DNA of 64,000 nucleotides. Origin: Oceanibium sediminis. GTDB lineage: Bacteria > Pseudomonadota > Alphaproteobacteria > Rhodobacterales > Rhodobacteraceae. Shown one piece after another: positions 10,201-19,519 of the stretch (its first letter is position 1; each line of letters opens with the position of its first letter). The stretch is from positions 186,001 through 250,000 of the forward strand of contig NZ_QGNX01000002.1 in assembly GCF_003265325.1 (NCBI RefSeq), in the 5' to 3' direction. The notes under the pieces were generated by a model. The model did not search any database, was not told the origin of the DNA, and saw only the letters and a list, made by a program, of their open reading frames with translations. The position numbers and the translations under genes were made by a program.

Positions 10201-11643
10201 TTACCCCTGCCCGGCGAAAGGCCGTGGTGTGCCCAGTTTCTTGACCGCGTCCACCAGCAGCCCGGCTTTCGACCCGTTGGAGCCCTTGCACATCACGACA
10301 TCGCCCGCGTCTATCAGCCGGGGCAAAGCCTGGGCAAGGGCTGCCGTGTCCGCATGCCACTGGCCGCGTTTCGCGGGCGGAAGCCTGTCGTGCAGGGCGC
10401 GCATCAGCGGCCCGGCGGTGTGCACGATGTCGATCTGCTCGAGCGCGGGGATCGCGGCAAGATCCGCATGCAGCGCCTCGGCCGTGGGGCCGAGTTCCAG
10501 CATGTCCGCCAGCACGGCGATGCGCCGCCCGCGGGTGACGCGCCCCATGCCGTCCACCGGTTGCGTCAGGGCGAACACCTCTATCGCGGCGGCCATCGCG
10601 GCGGGGTTGGCGTTGTAGCTTTCGTCGATCAGCAGCACGGTGCCGTCTATCCCGCCGGGGCCGAGGTCGATCACCCATCGCGCCCCACGCCCCTCGGGTG
10701 CGGACCATGTCGCCAGGGCAAGCGCGGCGCGCGCGATATCCGCGCCGAGCATGTCCACCCCCGCCAGCACGCCGAGTGCGTTCTGCGCAAGGTGGCGCCC
10801 GGGCTGGTCGAGCCGGAACAGAAGCGGCGTGCCGTCGCAATCGGCTTCGGCGGTCGTGGCACTTTCGCTCAGATGGGTGGAGATCAGCCTGTAATCGGCT
10901 TCCGGCGCGCTGCCGAAGCTCAGCACCTCGACGGCATGATCGCGCGCCACCTGTTCTTGGATGTCATAGGTATCGCTGTCGCGGTTGAGGATCAGCGTGC
11001 CGCCCGGGCGGATGCCCTCGGCAAGGCTCGCCTTTTCGCGCGCGATCCCGGTCACGTTGCCGAAAGCTTCAAGATGCACGGCGGCCACCGTCGTGATCAG
11101 CCCCACGTGGGGCTGGGCGATCTGTGCGAGGGGGGCGATCTCGCGCGGGGCGTTCATGCCGATCTCGATCACGGCGAACTGCGTGTCGCGCGGCATCCGC
11201 GCCAGGGTCAGCGGGACGCCCCAGTGATTGTTGTAGCTCTTCTCGGCGGCATGGGTCCGGCCCTGCGCGGCCAGGGCGGTGCGCAGCATTTCCTTGGTGC
11301 CGGTCTTGCCGACCGAGCCTGTCACCGCGATCACCCGCGCGTTGCAGCGCGCGCGCCCCGCGCGACCGAGGTCCTGTAGCGCCTGGAACGTATCTGCCAC
11401 TATCAGCAGCGGCGCATCGCCCGACACGCCCTCGGGGATGCGCGAGACCATGGCCGCGGCCGCGCCGCGCTCCAGCGCGGCGGCCACGAAATCATGCCCG
11501 TCCCGCTGATCGCTGAGCGCGATGAACAGGTCCCCCGGCGCAACGCTGCGGCTGTCGATGGACACGCCAGTGGCCACCCAGTCGCCCTGCGCCCTGCCCC
11601 CGGTTGCGCGGGCGGCGTCCTCGGCGCTCCAGAGTGCGCTCAC
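10201..11643 (-). CDS. murF: UDP-MurNAc-tripeptide--D-alanyl-D-alanine ligase
   Basis: Adds the D-Ala-D-Ala dipeptide made by Ddl to the muramyl tripeptide. 480 residues. The N-terminal domain holds STDSR-like [18 protein letters not shown]; the P-loop is [17 protein letters not shown]; later motifs are [15 protein letters not shown] and [12 protein letters not shown]. Its ATG overlaps the murE stop by 4 bases. Confidence 0.96.
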   Translation of the reverse strand: MSALWSAEDAARATGGRAQGDWVATGVSIDSRSVAPGDLFIALSDQRDGHDFVAAALERGAAAAMVSRIPEGVSGDAPLLIVADTFQALQDLGRAGRARCNARVIAVTGSVGKTGTKEMLRTALAAQGRTHAAEKSYNNHWGVPLTLARMPRDTQFAVIEIGMNAPREIAPLAQIAQPHVGLITTVAAVHLEAFGNVTGIAREKASLAEGIRPGGTLILNRDSDTYDIQEQVARDHAVEVLSFGSAPEADYRLISTHLSESATTAEADCDGTPLLFRLDQPGRHLAQNALGVLAGVDMLGADIARAALALATWSAPEGRGARWVIDLGPGGIDGTVLLIDESYNANPAAMAAAIEVFALTQPVDGMGRVTRGRRIAVLADMLELGPTAEALHADLAAIPALEQIDIVHTAGPLMRALHDRLPPAKRGQWHADTAALAQALPRLIDAGDVVMCKGSNGSKAGLLVDAVKKLGTPRPFAGQG

Positions 11644-13151
11644 GGCATCCGCCCTTCAAGGGCGGCCACGGCGATGCTGGCTTGCTCGATATCGTCGAAG
11701 GGCAGCACGTCCTCGCCCACGGTCTGCCCGGTTTCATGCCCCTTGCCCGCGATCAGCAGCGTGTCGCCGGGTTGCAGCGCGTCCACGGCCGTCAGGATCG
11801 CCTGCGCGCGGTCGCCGATCTCGTTCGCCTCGGGCACGGCTTCCATGATCTGGGCGCGGATCGCGGCGGGATCCTCCGAACGGGGGTTATCGTCGGTCAC
11901 GAAGACCACGTCGGCGAAATCCCGCGCCGCCGCGCCCATGACCGGGCGCTTGCCGGGATCGCGGTCGCCCCCGGCGCCGAAGACGACCAGCAGGCGGCCC
12001 ATTACATGCGGACGCAGGGCGCGTAGCGCGGTTTCCAGCGCGTCGGGCGTATGCGCGTAATCGACGAAGATCGACGCGCCATTGCTACGCTGAGCCGCGC
12101 GCTGCATGCGCCCGCGCACCGCCAGGAGGCTTGAGAGCGCGGTGAACACGGTGTGCGGCGCCACCCCCGTCGCGATGGCGAGGCCGGCGGCCACGAGTGC
12201 GTTTTCGCCCTGGAACCCGCCGATCAACTCAAGTCGGGCCATGTGCACCTCGCCTTCCCAGGAAAAGCGGATGTCCTGGCCCGTCGAGTCGAAGCGCTGG
12301 CTGAGCAGGCGCAAGTCTGCCGCCTCGCGACGCCCGGTGCCGATCACCCGCTGGCCGCGGGCGCGGGCGGCCTCAGCCAGCGTCAGGCCCATCTGGTCGT
12401 CCAGGTCGATCACCGCCGTCCCGTCACCGGGCAGGACCCGCTGGAACAGGCCGGACTTGGCGAAGAAGTAGTCGTCGAAGGTCGGATGGTAATCCAGGTG
12501 ATCGCGCGAGATGTTGGTGAACGCCGCGGCGCGCAACTGGACCCCGTCAAGGCGGCGCTGCGCCAGGCCATGGCTCGACGCCTCCATCGCGGCGTGGGTC
12601 ACGCCGGCATCCGCCAGTTCGGCCAGCAGCCTGTGCAGCGTGATCGGCTCGGGCGTGGTGTGGGTCAGCGGGCGCGACAGTGCGCCTTCGACGCCGGTGG
12701 TCCCGAAGTTGACCGCCCGCGCGCCGTCCGCTTCCCAGATCTGACGGGTGAAACTGGCGACCGAGGTCTTGCCGTTGGTGCCCGTCACCGCGACCATCGT
12801 CTCGGGCTGCGATGCGAACCAGCGTGCGGCGGCGCGCGACAGGGCGAGGCGCGGATCGTCGTGGACGATAACGGGGATGTCCACCTCTCCGGCCAGCTCC
12901 AGCCCTTCTTCGTCGGTCAGGATCGCCGCCGCGCCCATGCGCAGGGCGAAGGCGATGAATTCCGCGCCATGGCGGTGCACACCGGGAAGTGCCGCGAACA
13001 GGTGGCCGGGCCGCGTGTCCCGGCTGTCCACGGACAGCCCGGTGATCGCGACCTTGCCTGCCCCGTTTTCCGGCCATTTGCCGGCCCGGTGCGCGCCTTC
13101 GAGCAGGCCCAGCGCCGAGATGTCCTTGTGATCCGTCCCGGCTCCGCTCAC
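11640..13151 (-). CDS. murE: UDP-MurNAc-dipeptide--meso-diaminopimelate ligase
   Basis: Adds the third stem residue. The 503-residue product has GLSVDSRDTRPGHLFAAL, P-loop VAVTGTNGKTSVASF, EASSHGLAQRRLDGV and the VTDDNPRSEDPAAIR motif. The DNPR box is the signature of enzymes that use meso-diaminopimelate, so this organism should have DAP-type peptidoglycan. The gene begins 19 bases after ftsI and overlaps murF by 4 bases. Confidence 0.96.
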   Translation of the reverse strand: MSGAGTDHKDISALGLLEGAHRAGKWPENGAGKVAITGLSVDSRDTRPGHLFAALPGVHRHGAEFIAFALRMGAAAILTDEEGLELAGEVDIPVIVHDDPRLALSRAAARWFASQPETMVAVTGTNGKTSVASFTRQIWEADGARAVNFGTTGVEGALSRPLTHTTPEPITLHRLLAELADAGVTHAAMEASSHGLAQRRLDGVQLRAAAFTNISRDHLDYHPTFDDYFFAKSGLFQRVLPGDGTAVIDLDDQMGLTLAEAARARGQRVIGTGRREAADLRLLSQRFDSTGQDIRFSWEGEVHMARLELIGGFQGENALVAAGLAIATGVAPHTVFTALSSLLAVRGRMQRAAQRSNGASIFVDYAHTPDALETALRALRPHVMGRLLVVFGAGGDRDPGKRPVMGAAARDFADVVFVTDDNPRSEDPAAIRAQIMEAVPEANEIGDRAQAILTAVDALQPGDTLLIAGKGHETGQTVGEDVLPFDDIEQASIAVAALEGRMP

Positions 13152-13170
13152 CCGTCTGCCCCTTTTGCGA

Positions 13171-14958
13171 TCAGTTGCGCACGATCAGCGCGTTGGTTGC
13201 ATCCGCCCCTTCTTTAGGCAGCGGACGCATGTTCATCAATGGGGCGATGCGGCGAATGATCTCTCCGGCGACGGGGGCCGCCGTCCAGCCCGCGGTGCGG
13301 CGCGGCTCGCGCCCGGTGCGGTCCTCGGGCTCGTCCAGGGCCACGATCAGCACGTACTGCGGGTTATGCGCGGGAAAGATCGACGCGAAGGTCGAGATGA
13401 CCTTGTCCTCGTAATAGCCCCCGGTATGGCGCGGCTTGTCGGCGGTGCCGGTCTTGCCGCCGACGGCATAGCCATCCACGTCGGCCAGCGAAGCGGTGCC
13501 CCGCTCGACCACCGCGCGCAGCATCGTGCGCAGGCTCTGCGAGGTTTCGCGCGAGATCACGCGATCCGCCTCGGTCGGGGGCGGGGTGGACTTCAGCAGC
13601 GTCGGCGTCACCCTGAGTCCGCCGTTCGCGATGGAGGCATAGGCCGCGGCCAGGTGCAGCGGCGTCGCCGCAAGGCCGTGGCCATAGCTGATCGTCATGG
13701 TCGATATTTCGGACCAGCGGTCGGGAATCAGCGGCCGGGTCTTGCTGGCCTCGGGCAGGTCCACCTGTACCGGGTCGAGGAACCCGAGCGTGCCGAGGAA
13801 GGCCTTCTGCCGCTCGCCACCGATTTCCATGGCGATGCGCGCCGTTCCGATGTTGGAGGATTTCACGATCACATCCGTCAGCGACAGGCGCGCGCCGTAG
13901 TCGCGGAAATCGCGGATCCTGAAGCGTCCCCAGGCCAGCGGCCCCTTGGTGTCGATCATGGTGGAAGGCGTCGCCAGCCCGAGTTCCAGCGCCTGCGCGG
14001 CGGCAAAGATCTTGAAGGTTGAGCCAAGCTCATAGACGCCCTGCGCGGCGCGGTTGAAGATCGGGCTGTCCGAGGGATCGCCCGTGGTCGGGGGCGCGGG
14101 GCGCTGGTTCGGATCGAAATCGGGCAGGCTGGCCATGGCGATGATCTGGCCGGTGTTCGCCTCCATCAGCACGGCGGTGGCGCCCTTGGCGTTCATCAGG
14201 CGCATCCCGCCCTCCAGAACCCGTTCGACCGCGGCCTGGACGGACAGGTCGATGGACAACTCCAGCGGTTTGCCGCCTTCCGCGGGATCGCGCAGGAAGG
14301 CGTCGAAGCGCCGCTCCACCCCGGCCGAGCCGATCACTTCGGCGGCGTGCACCCCCTCGCGCCCGAAGCTGTAGCCGCCGAGGATATGACTGGCGAGGCT
14401 GCCGTTGGGATACAGGCGCAACTCGCGCGGACCGAACTGCAGGCCCGGCTCGCCCAGGTCGTGCACCGCCTGGCGCTGCTCGGGGCTGAGCGAGCGCTTG
14501 ATCCAGAGGAACTTGCGCTTGCCCGAGAAGCGGCGCAGCAACTCGGTTTCATCGAGATCCGGGAATATCCGCGCCAGCCCGGCGGCGGCGGCGGCGCGGT
14601 CCACCATCATGTGCGGCTGAGCATAGAGCGACGCGGTCTGAAGGTTCGTCGCCAGGATAGCCCCGTTGCGGTCCACGATATCGGCGCGCTGTGCGACGAT
14701 CTGCGTATGCACCCCGGCCGAGCGCGGCTCGATCGGGTCCGAGGCGGCCAGCACGGACATGCGCACCGCGACCGTTCCGAAGGCCAGGACGAAGGTGGCG
14801 GCCAGCAGCCACAGGCGATGCTCGGCCTTCTGGCGTTCCGCGCGGTGGCGCTGGCGCAGGCGCGCGGCGCGCTCCTCCGCCTCGATCGTGTCGGGGTTCT
14901 CGCCCTGTGCGCGGGCGTCCATCACCCGCGCGAGCGGGCGCAGGGGGCGGCGGATCAT
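13171..14958 (-). CDS. ftsI: Septal peptidoglycan transpeptidase (class B PBP)
   Basis: Cross-links septal peptidoglycan with FtsW. 595 residues: short cytoplasmic N-terminus, one membrane anchor at about residues 46-66 (RLWLLAATFVLAFGTVAVRM), PBP dimerisation domain, then a transpeptidase domain with all three active-site boxes: STFK within YELGSTFKIFAAAQ, SSN within IVKSSNIGTARI, and KTG within VGGKTGTADKPR. The start overlaps the ftsL stop by 4 bases. The N-terminus upstream of the anchor is arginine-rich and could start a little later. Confidence 0.96.
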   Translation of the reverse strand: MIRRPLRPLARVMDARAQGENPDTIEAEERAARLRQRHRAERQKAEHRLWLLAATFVLAFGTVAVRMSVLAASDPIEPRSAGVHTQIVAQRADIVDRNGAILATNLQTASLYAQPHMMVDRAAAAAGLARIFPDLDETELLRRFSGKRKFLWIKRSLSPEQRQAVHDLGEPGLQFGPRELRLYPNGSLASHILGGYSFGREGVHAAEVIGSAGVERRFDAFLRDPAEGGKPLELSIDLSVQAAVERVLEGGMRLMNAKGATAVLMEANTGQIIAMASLPDFDPNQRPAPPTTGDPSDSPIFNRAAQGVYELGSTFKIFAAAQALELGLATPSTMIDTKGPLAWGRFRIRDFRDYGARLSLTDVIVKSSNIGTARIAMEIGGERQKAFLGTLGFLDPVQVDLPEASKTRPLIPDRWSEISTMTISYGHGLAATPLHLAAAYASIANGGLRVTPTLLKSTPPPTEADRVISRETSQSLRTMLRAVVERGTASLADVDGYAVGGKTGTADKPRHTGGYYEDKVISTFASIFPAHNPQYVLIVALDEPEDRTGREPRRTAGWTAAPVAGEIIRRIAPLMNMRPLPKEGADATNALIVRN

Positions 14959-15305
14959 GGCAGGTCATCCTCAGCGACGATATCGAGGATGCCATCGGGC
15001 GGCAGCGGGTCCTCGGGGATCGGATAGGCGACCATAGCCGGATCGCCGAAGTGCTCGGAGGTCATCGGCATCAGGCCGAGCTCGGGAAAGAATTCCTCTG
15101 CCAGAACACGCAGCCGCTCGGGGCGGTTGAGGTAGGCCCACTCGGCGTTCAGCATCGAGATCGCGGCGCGCTCCGCCGCGATGGCGCGGTGCAGGTCCGC
15201 GACCCGGCGCACCGCTTCCTGCGTGGTATAGTTGACGTTGTAGGCCCAGAACGCGAAGGCGACGACAAGCGAGCTGGCTGCAAGATAAAGCAATGTTTTC
15301 ATCAT
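14955..15305 (-). CDS. ftsL: Cell division protein FtsL
   Basis: Small bitopic divisome protein that links FtsQ/FtsB to the FtsWI synthase. The 116-residue product has one helix at about residues 4-22 ([20 protein letters not shown]) and then a periplasmic segment with a coiled-coil look ([21 protein letters not shown]) followed by [13 protein letters not shown], a typical FtsL ending. Sequence is poorly conserved in the family, so the call rests on topology plus its place between rsmH and ftsI, with 4-base overlaps on both sides. Confidence 0.9.
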   Translation of the reverse strand: MMKTLLYLAASSLVVAFAFWAYNVNYTTQEAVRRVADLHRAIAAERAAISMLNAEWAYLNRPERLRVLAEEFFPELGLMPMTSEHFGDPAMVAYPIPEDPLPPDGILDIVAEDDLP

Positions 15306-16309
15306 TTTATCCCTGACGTCAGAACGAGTTTCGGCAGCCCCAGCGCGGCCGGGTCCATCTGAAGGGCCGGCGCGTCGGTGCGCGTCGCCATGCGCAGCCG
15401 CGCGGATCGCGCGCGCGGGTTCGCGGCCACTTCCGCCTCGTCCGCCTCCACCGCCTTGCGGGTGATCAGCGTGAACCGTGGCGTGTCGGCCGCGACCTCG
15501 GGGGCGTAGCGGCTGCCCTTCGCGGCACTGCCGCTGGCCTCGCGTAGGTAGCGCTTGACGATCCGGTCCTCGAGCGAGTGGAAGGTGACCACGGCCAGTA
15601 CGCCGCCGGGCTTCAGCGCCCGTTCCGCCGCCAGGAGCCCACGCGCCAGCGCGCCGAGTTCGTCGTTCACCGCGATGCGCAGCGCCTGGAAGCTGCGCGT
15701 CGCCGGATGCGGCTGGCCCGGCTTGGGGCGCGGCAGGATCCGCTCGATCAGGCCGGCAAGCTGGCGGGTGGTGGTGAAGGGCTCTGCCTTCCTGTCGTGC
15801 ACGATCGCGCGCGCGATGCGCCTTGCGGCGCGCTCTTCGCCGAACTGGTGCAGCACATCGGCGAGCCGCGCCTCGGGCAGGTCATTCACAAGGTCCGCGG
15901 CGCTGGGGCCGGCCTGGGCCATGCGCATGTCGAGGGGGCCGTCCTTGGCAAAGGAAAAGCCGCGCTCTGCCTGGTCGATCTGCATTGAGCTGACGCCGAT
16001 ATCCAGGACGACGCCATCGAGAAGCGGCGCGCCCTGTTCGGCAGCCAGCGTGTCGAGATCCGCGAAATTGCCGCGCGTCAGCGCCAACCGGTCACCGTAT
16101 TTCCCGGCCCAGGCGGCCGCGCGCTCGAACACCTCGGGGTCCTGGTCCACGGCGATCACGCGCTCCGCTCCGGCATCGAGCAGCGCGCGGGTGTAGCCCC
16201 CGGCCCCGAAGGTGCCGTCAAGCCATGTGCCGCCAACGCTCACCCGCTCAAGTATCGGAGCGAGGAGGACGGGGATATGCGGTTCGCTTTCCGTCTGCGC
16301 CTCACCCAT
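15302..16309 (-). CDS. rsmH: 16S rRNA (cytosine-1402-N4)-methyltransferase
   Basis: SAM-dependent methylation of C1402 in 16S rRNA; formerly MraW. The 335-residue protein has [13 protein letters not shown], the SAM-binding loop [47 protein letters not shown], and [15 protein letters not shown] near the C-terminus. Begins 5 bases after mraZ ends and overlaps ftsL by 4 bases. Confidence 0.97.
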   Translation of the reverse strand: MGEAQTESEPHIPVLLAPILERVSVGGTWLDGTFGAGGYTRALLDAGAERVIAVDQDPEVFERAAAWAGKYGDRLALTRGNFADLDTLAAEQGAPLLDGVVLDIGVSSMQIDQAERGFSFAKDGPLDMRMAQAGPSAADLVNDLPEARLADVLHQFGEERAARRIARAIVHDRKAEPFTTTRQLAGLIERILPRPKPGQPHPATRSFQALRIAVNDELGALARGLLAAERALKPGGVLAVVTFHSLEDRIVKRYLREASGSAAKGSRYAPEVAADTPRFTLITRKAVEADEAEVAANPRARSARLRMATRTDAPALQMDPAALGLPKLVLTSGIK

Positions 16310-16314
16310 TGTGC

Positions 16315-16818
16315 CTAGCCCCCCAACCTGGCCCGGTCGAGCAGGGCAAAGGGATCGGTGTCATCTGTCTGGTCCGAGAGCCAATCGTCGATCCGCTCCA
16401 TGTCGGCCTTGTAGGCGGCGGGCTCCCAGATCTGGAACTTGTCGCCCATGCCCGCGAAGGTGGCGTCCTTCGTGACGCCGATCATCTCGCGCAGCTTGGC
16501 GGGCAGGACCATGCGGCCGTTCTCGTCCACCTGGGCATACATCGACTGGGTGTTGATCATCCGCTCGAGGATCTCGCGCTCACGGCTGTAGCGGGGCAGC
16601 GCGGCGATCAGGTCGTCGACCTCTTCCATCGCGCGGATCGAGTATCCTTCAAGGCAGTTGCGCCCGCGGCGGCCATAGACCAGGACGAGGTTGGGGTTCC
16701 CGCCCGAGACCCAGTCAGGGTCGCCTTCCTCCAGGACACGGCGAAACGGGGCTGGAATAGACACCCGGCCCTTGCTGTCCACCTTGTGGACGCTTTCGCC
16801 TCTGAAACGCCGTGCCAC
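16315..16818 (-). CDS. mraZ: MraZ transcriptional regulator of the dcw cluster
   Basis: DNA-binding AbrB-like protein that represses its own operon in E. coli. The 167-residue product carries two copies of the MraZ fold, [18 protein letters not shown] near the N-terminus and [18 protein letters not shown] about 75 residues later. The start is a GTG at 16818 (translated [10 protein letters not shown]): it has AGGAG six bases upstream on the minus strand, while the longer frame up to 16956 has no family similarity. First gene of the dcw operon; its presumed operator lies about 410 bases upstream. Confidence 0.93.
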   Translation of the reverse strand: MARRFRGESVHKVDSKGRVSIPAPFRRVLEEGDPDWVSGGNPNLVLVYGRRGRNCLEGYSIRAMEEVDDLIAALPRYSREREILERMINTQSMYAQVDENGRMVLPAKLREMIGVTKDATFAGMGDKFQIWEPAAYKADMERIDDWLSDQTDDTDPFALLDRARLGG

Positions 16819-17088
16819 GTTTCGCTCCTGCCTTGGGCGTTTTGCCCATGAAAAAGGCGGCCGTGCTCTTGATGGCACTGGCCGCCTGGTCTGCTTGGGC
16901 AGCGTACTGCTCGTGTGCCGCCTGTCCGCCAAGCCCGCTTGTCGGGGCCTTAACAACGCGAAAGGGTGGTGGCCTGTATGAAACCTGCGCTTGTTTTTGC
17001 CGGGCTCTGCGACCCGTTAGATCTGTGCATCAGCACCCTTCCGCTGAGAAAGGTATCTCATGGGAAAGCATATAAATCAATGGGAAAT

Positions 17089-17097
17089 TTATTCACA
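17089..17097 (+). promoter_or_regulatory. DnaA box candidate TTATTCACA
   Basis: Exact match to the consensus TTATNCACA in an AT-rich stretch of the mraZ upstream region, 211 bases from a second exact match in the same orientation. A one-mismatch site (TGATGCACA on the minus strand) lies at 17024-17032. Confidence 0.45.
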
Positions 17098-17228
17098 GGC
17101 GCTGAAAACCATGGGCCGACCCGCCGCCGAGGGGCGAGATATTCAGCTTCTGTTCACAAATACGGGAACTATTTGCGATCTGTCGCGAAAAGAACACAAC
17201 ATGTAGTCGATAGCGGACGGAACCAAAT

Positions 17229-17254
17229 TCCCATGCGCGTCCCATACAATCCCA
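17229..17254 (-). promoter_or_regulatory. Triplet TGGGA repeat, candidate MraZ operator
   Basis: On the minus strand, reading toward mraZ, TGGGA occurs at 17254-17250, 17244-17240 and 17233-17229, with spacings of 10 and 11 bases, i.e. one helical turn. MraZ is known to bind TGGGN repeats separated by 5 bases upstream of its operon in E. coli. The match in sequence, spacing and orientation is good; the distance of about 410 bases to the mraZ start is unusually large. Confidence 0.6.
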
Positions 17255-17299
17255 ATCCGTGACGGAATCCGCACCCCCGGAGCGATTTAATCCCCGTAG

Positions 17300-17308
17300 T
17301 TATCCACA
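17300..17308 (+). promoter_or_regulatory. DnaA box candidate TTATCCACA
   Basis: Perfect copy of the strongest DnaA box (TTATCCACA) between the MraZ-type repeats and rnpB. It is followed closely by GGGAA words. No dnaA gene or origin-type cluster is nearby, so a regulatory role is more likely than an origin. Confidence 0.5.
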
Positions 17309-17427
17309 GGTGGATGGGAATACGGGGAACAAATTCCGCGATTCCCGGCGCGCAAACGCCATCGGTGGGGCAAAAGCCCATGGGCCGCCCGACGGGTCCG
17401 TGAGGTGGAGATGGAGGGGAGTAAAGG

Positions 17428-17814
17428 TGCGGATGGCCTGTAAGCCGGATTCTGTCGAAGGGTGGTTGCCCACCCCGTGGCGACCATTCGTCTGGGCCGG
17501 CGCTTGCGCGCAGGCTCTGGCAGCCAACCCGGACCTGCTCGGGGCGAAGGTGCCCCTGCGAGCCGAGGCCCGCGCGCGATCCCTATTTGGCCTTGCTCCC
17601 GGCGGGGCTTGCCGTGCCACTCCTGTTGCCAGGCGTGCGGTGGGCTCTTACCCCACCGTTTCACCCTTCCCGACCCGTGGGCCGGAGGTCTGATTTCTGT
17701 GGCGCTTTCCCTCAGCTTACGCTGGCCGGGCGTTACCCGGCGCCGTTCCTTCGTGGAGTCCGGACTTTCCTCGGCGGGGTTACCCCCGACGCGGCCGCCC
17801 GGCCATCCGCCCAT
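17428..17814 (-). ncRNA. rnpB: RNase P RNA, bacterial type A
   Basis: Catalytic RNA of the tRNA 5'-processing ribozyme. On the minus strand the conserved 5' core reads GAGGAAAGTCCGGACTCCAC (about 17777-17758), a GGGTAACGCCCGG loop and GGTGAAACGGTGGGGTAAGA follow, and the 3' core reads ACAGAATCCGGCTTACAGG near 17436-17454. The outermost helix P1 can form between GCGGATGGCC at the 5' end and GGCCATCCGC at the 3' end, which sets the limits to within a few bases; total length is about 387 nt, normal for alphaproteobacteria. It lies just downstream of the amidase gene on the same strand. Confidence 0.95.
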
Positions 17815-17841
17815 GGGGCTTACGCGCCGCCCGGCGTCCGG

Positions 17842-18534
17842 TCAAGCACTGCTGGCGGGGTGGCGCGCGGCCAGGGCACGGGCCAGGGCCACATCCCATT
17901 CATCCAGCACCCGCCCCCGCGCCCAGGGACGGAAGCGCTGGCGAAATGCATCCAGCGTATCGGACGAGCGGGGATAGCCAAAAGTCGCGGCCGCCTCGGC
18001 GAAGCCTTCGGCAAGGGCTGCCGAGTCCGCAGACGCGCCCTGACCGCCGACCCCGACCTCGGGCCAGACCGCCAGCCCCTTGCGGGCCAGGCGCTGCCAG
18101 TCGAACCGCGGGCCGGGATCGGCCTTGCGCCCCGGCGCCATGCAGGCGTGGCCAATCACACCCCGCGCGGGAATGTCCCAACGCCCGAGGATCCCGGCGA
18201 GCAGCGCTTCGAGACTGTCCATCTGGCGCGCGGCAAAAGGCTCTACGCCGCGATTGGTCAGCTCGATCCCGATGGAGCGGGAATTCACGTCCCCCCGTCC
18301 GCCCCACGCGCCGGCCCCGGCGTGCCAGGCGCGCTGATCCTCGGCCACCATGCGGTGGATAGCGCCGGAACGGGTAATGAGATAGTGGGCCGAGACCTCA
18401 TGCTCGGGCGCGCACAGCCGCTGCAACGCCGCCTGTGAGGTTTCCATCGCCGTGTAATGCACGACGACGAGTTCCGGCTTCAGCCCGTCCCGGCGGGGCC
18501 CGAAATTCGGGCTGGGAGTGTCGGTGATATTCAT
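17842..18534 (-). CDS. N-acetylmuramoyl-L-alanine amidase, AmpD-like
   Basis: Zinc amidase (Amidase_2 fold) that cuts between MurNAc and L-Ala, used in peptidoglycan recycling. The 230-residue product has LVVVHYTAM (zinc His at about 26), HYLITRSGAIHRMV, AWHAGAGAWGGRGDVNSRSIGIEL and VIGHACMAPGRKADPGPRFDW, which supplies the second His and the Asp ligand. Start placed at 18534 (MNITDTPSPN), which has an AAGGG-type site upstream, rather than eight codons earlier. No signal peptide is visible, which favours a cytoplasmic recycling enzyme. Confidence 0.88.
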   Translation of the reverse strand: MNITDTPSPNFGPRRDGLKPELVVVHYTAMETSQAALQRLCAPEHEVSAHYLITRSGAIHRMVAEDQRAWHAGAGAWGGRGDVNSRSIGIELTNRGVEPFAARQMDSLEALLAGILGRWDIPARGVIGHACMAPGRKADPGPRFDWQRLARKGLAVWPEVGVGGQGASADSAALAEGFAEAAATFGYPRSSDTLDAFRQRFRPWARGRVLDEWDVALARALAARHPASSA

Positions 18535-18612
18535 GCGCCGCCCTTTTTGGCTGACCATAGGGCGCGCGCACCTGTATCGGCAACCAATGGGCGCATCTAG
18601 GCCCCTGCCCGA

Positions 18613-19467
18613 TCAGCGCTTGCGCGTCGGCCCGCCGCTGCCCGGCTTCACCGCCGGTCCCGGACGGCGCACCGCACCGCGCAGGGCGCGGCTCTTGGGA
18701 CCGCGCGGCTTGGCGGGGCCGGGCTTCGGCCCCTCCTCCGGAGTGCGCGAGATTCCAAGCTGGTCCCGCAGCACCTTCGGGCGGATCTCCTCCACCGCGC
18801 CGCGGGGCATGTCGCCCAGCTGGAACGGGCCGTAGGACAGGCGGATCAGGCGGTTCACCTCCAGCCCGACGGTTTCCAGCGCGCGGCGGATTTCGCGGTT
18901 GCGCCCCTCGCGCAGGCCGAAGGACAGCCAGACGTTCGCGCCCTGCTGACGGTCGATGGTGACCTCCATGGGCTGGAAGCGCTCGCCGTCGATGGTGATC
19001 CCCTCGCGCAGGGGGGCGAGGCCGGCGTCATCGATGCGGCCCTTGGCGCGCACGCGGTAGCGGCGCATCCAGCCGGTCGTGGGCAGTTCCAGCCGTCGCT
19101 TCAACTCTCCGTCGTTGGTCAGCAGCAGCAACCCTTCCGAGGTCAGGTCGAGTCTGCCGACGCTCATCACCCGCGGCAGATCCTCGGGCAGGGCGTCATA
19201 GATCGTCTTGCGCCCCTTCTCGTCGGCGTTCGTGGTGACCAGCCCGGCAGGCTTGTGATAGCGCCACATGCGCACCGGCTCAGCGGCGGCCAGGGGCTTT
19301 CCGTCCACCTCGATCGAATCGCGCGGGCCGACGTTCAGCGCCGGGCTGTCGATGGTCTTGCCATTCACGCGCACGCGGCCAGCTTCGATCATCCGCTCCG
19401 CTTCCCTGCGCGAGGCGACCCCGGCGCGCGCCAGCCGTTTTGCGATACGTTCCGAATTCTCTGTCAT
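18613..19467 (-). CDS. rluB: Large-subunit rRNA pseudouridine synthase, RsuA/RluB family
   Basis: Isomerises a uridine in 23S rRNA. The 284-residue protein has an N-terminal S4 RNA-binding domain (RIAKRLARAGVASRREAERM) and a catalytic domain with GRLDLTSEGLLLLTNDG, where the Asp (about residue 107) is catalytic. FGLREGRNREIRRALE is also family typical. A proline- and lysine-rich tail of about 40 residues follows. Start at 19467 (MTENSERIAK); the extra 22 codons upstream run into the divergent tadA promoter region. RluB rather than RsuA or RluE is likely but not proven. Confidence 0.86.
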   Translation of the reverse strand: MTENSERIAKRLARAGVASRREAERMIEAGRVRVNGKTIDSPALNVGPRDSIEVDGKPLAAAEPVRMWRYHKPAGLVTTNADEKGRKTIYDALPEDLPRVMSVGRLDLTSEGLLLLTNDGELKRRLELPTTGWMRRYRVRAKGRIDDAGLAPLREGITIDGERFQPMEVTIDRQQGANVWLSFGLREGRNREIRRALETVGLEVNRLIRLSYGPFQLGDMPRGAVEEIRPKVLRDQLGISRTPEEGPKPGPAKPRGPKSRALRGAVRRPGPAVKPGSGGPTRKR

Positions 19468-19519
19468 GGGCGCACCTAGCGCCCTTGCACGCGTCAGCGC
19501 AATCCCCGATGAAGAAGCG

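Larger units (their letters stand above)
16819..17427. other. Long leader and control region upstream of mraZ
   Basis: 609 bases with no convincing coding frame. It separates mraZ from rnpB. It is locally AT-rich compared with its surroundings, notably around 17061-17100 and 17150-17230. It holds the TGGGA triplet and the DnaA boxes listed separately, a pair of TGGGA words on the plus strand exactly 20 bases apart (17061 and 17081), and a weak minus-strand promoter-like pair (TTGTGT, 17 bases, GCAAAT) around 17170-17200. If transcription begins near there, mraZ has a leader of over 300 bases. Confidence 0.6.

Noticed and set aside
17024-17308. Replication origin
   Set aside because: DnaA boxes are only two exact plus one near match and no dnaA, dnaN, hemE or parAB is nearby; a regulatory role is more likely.
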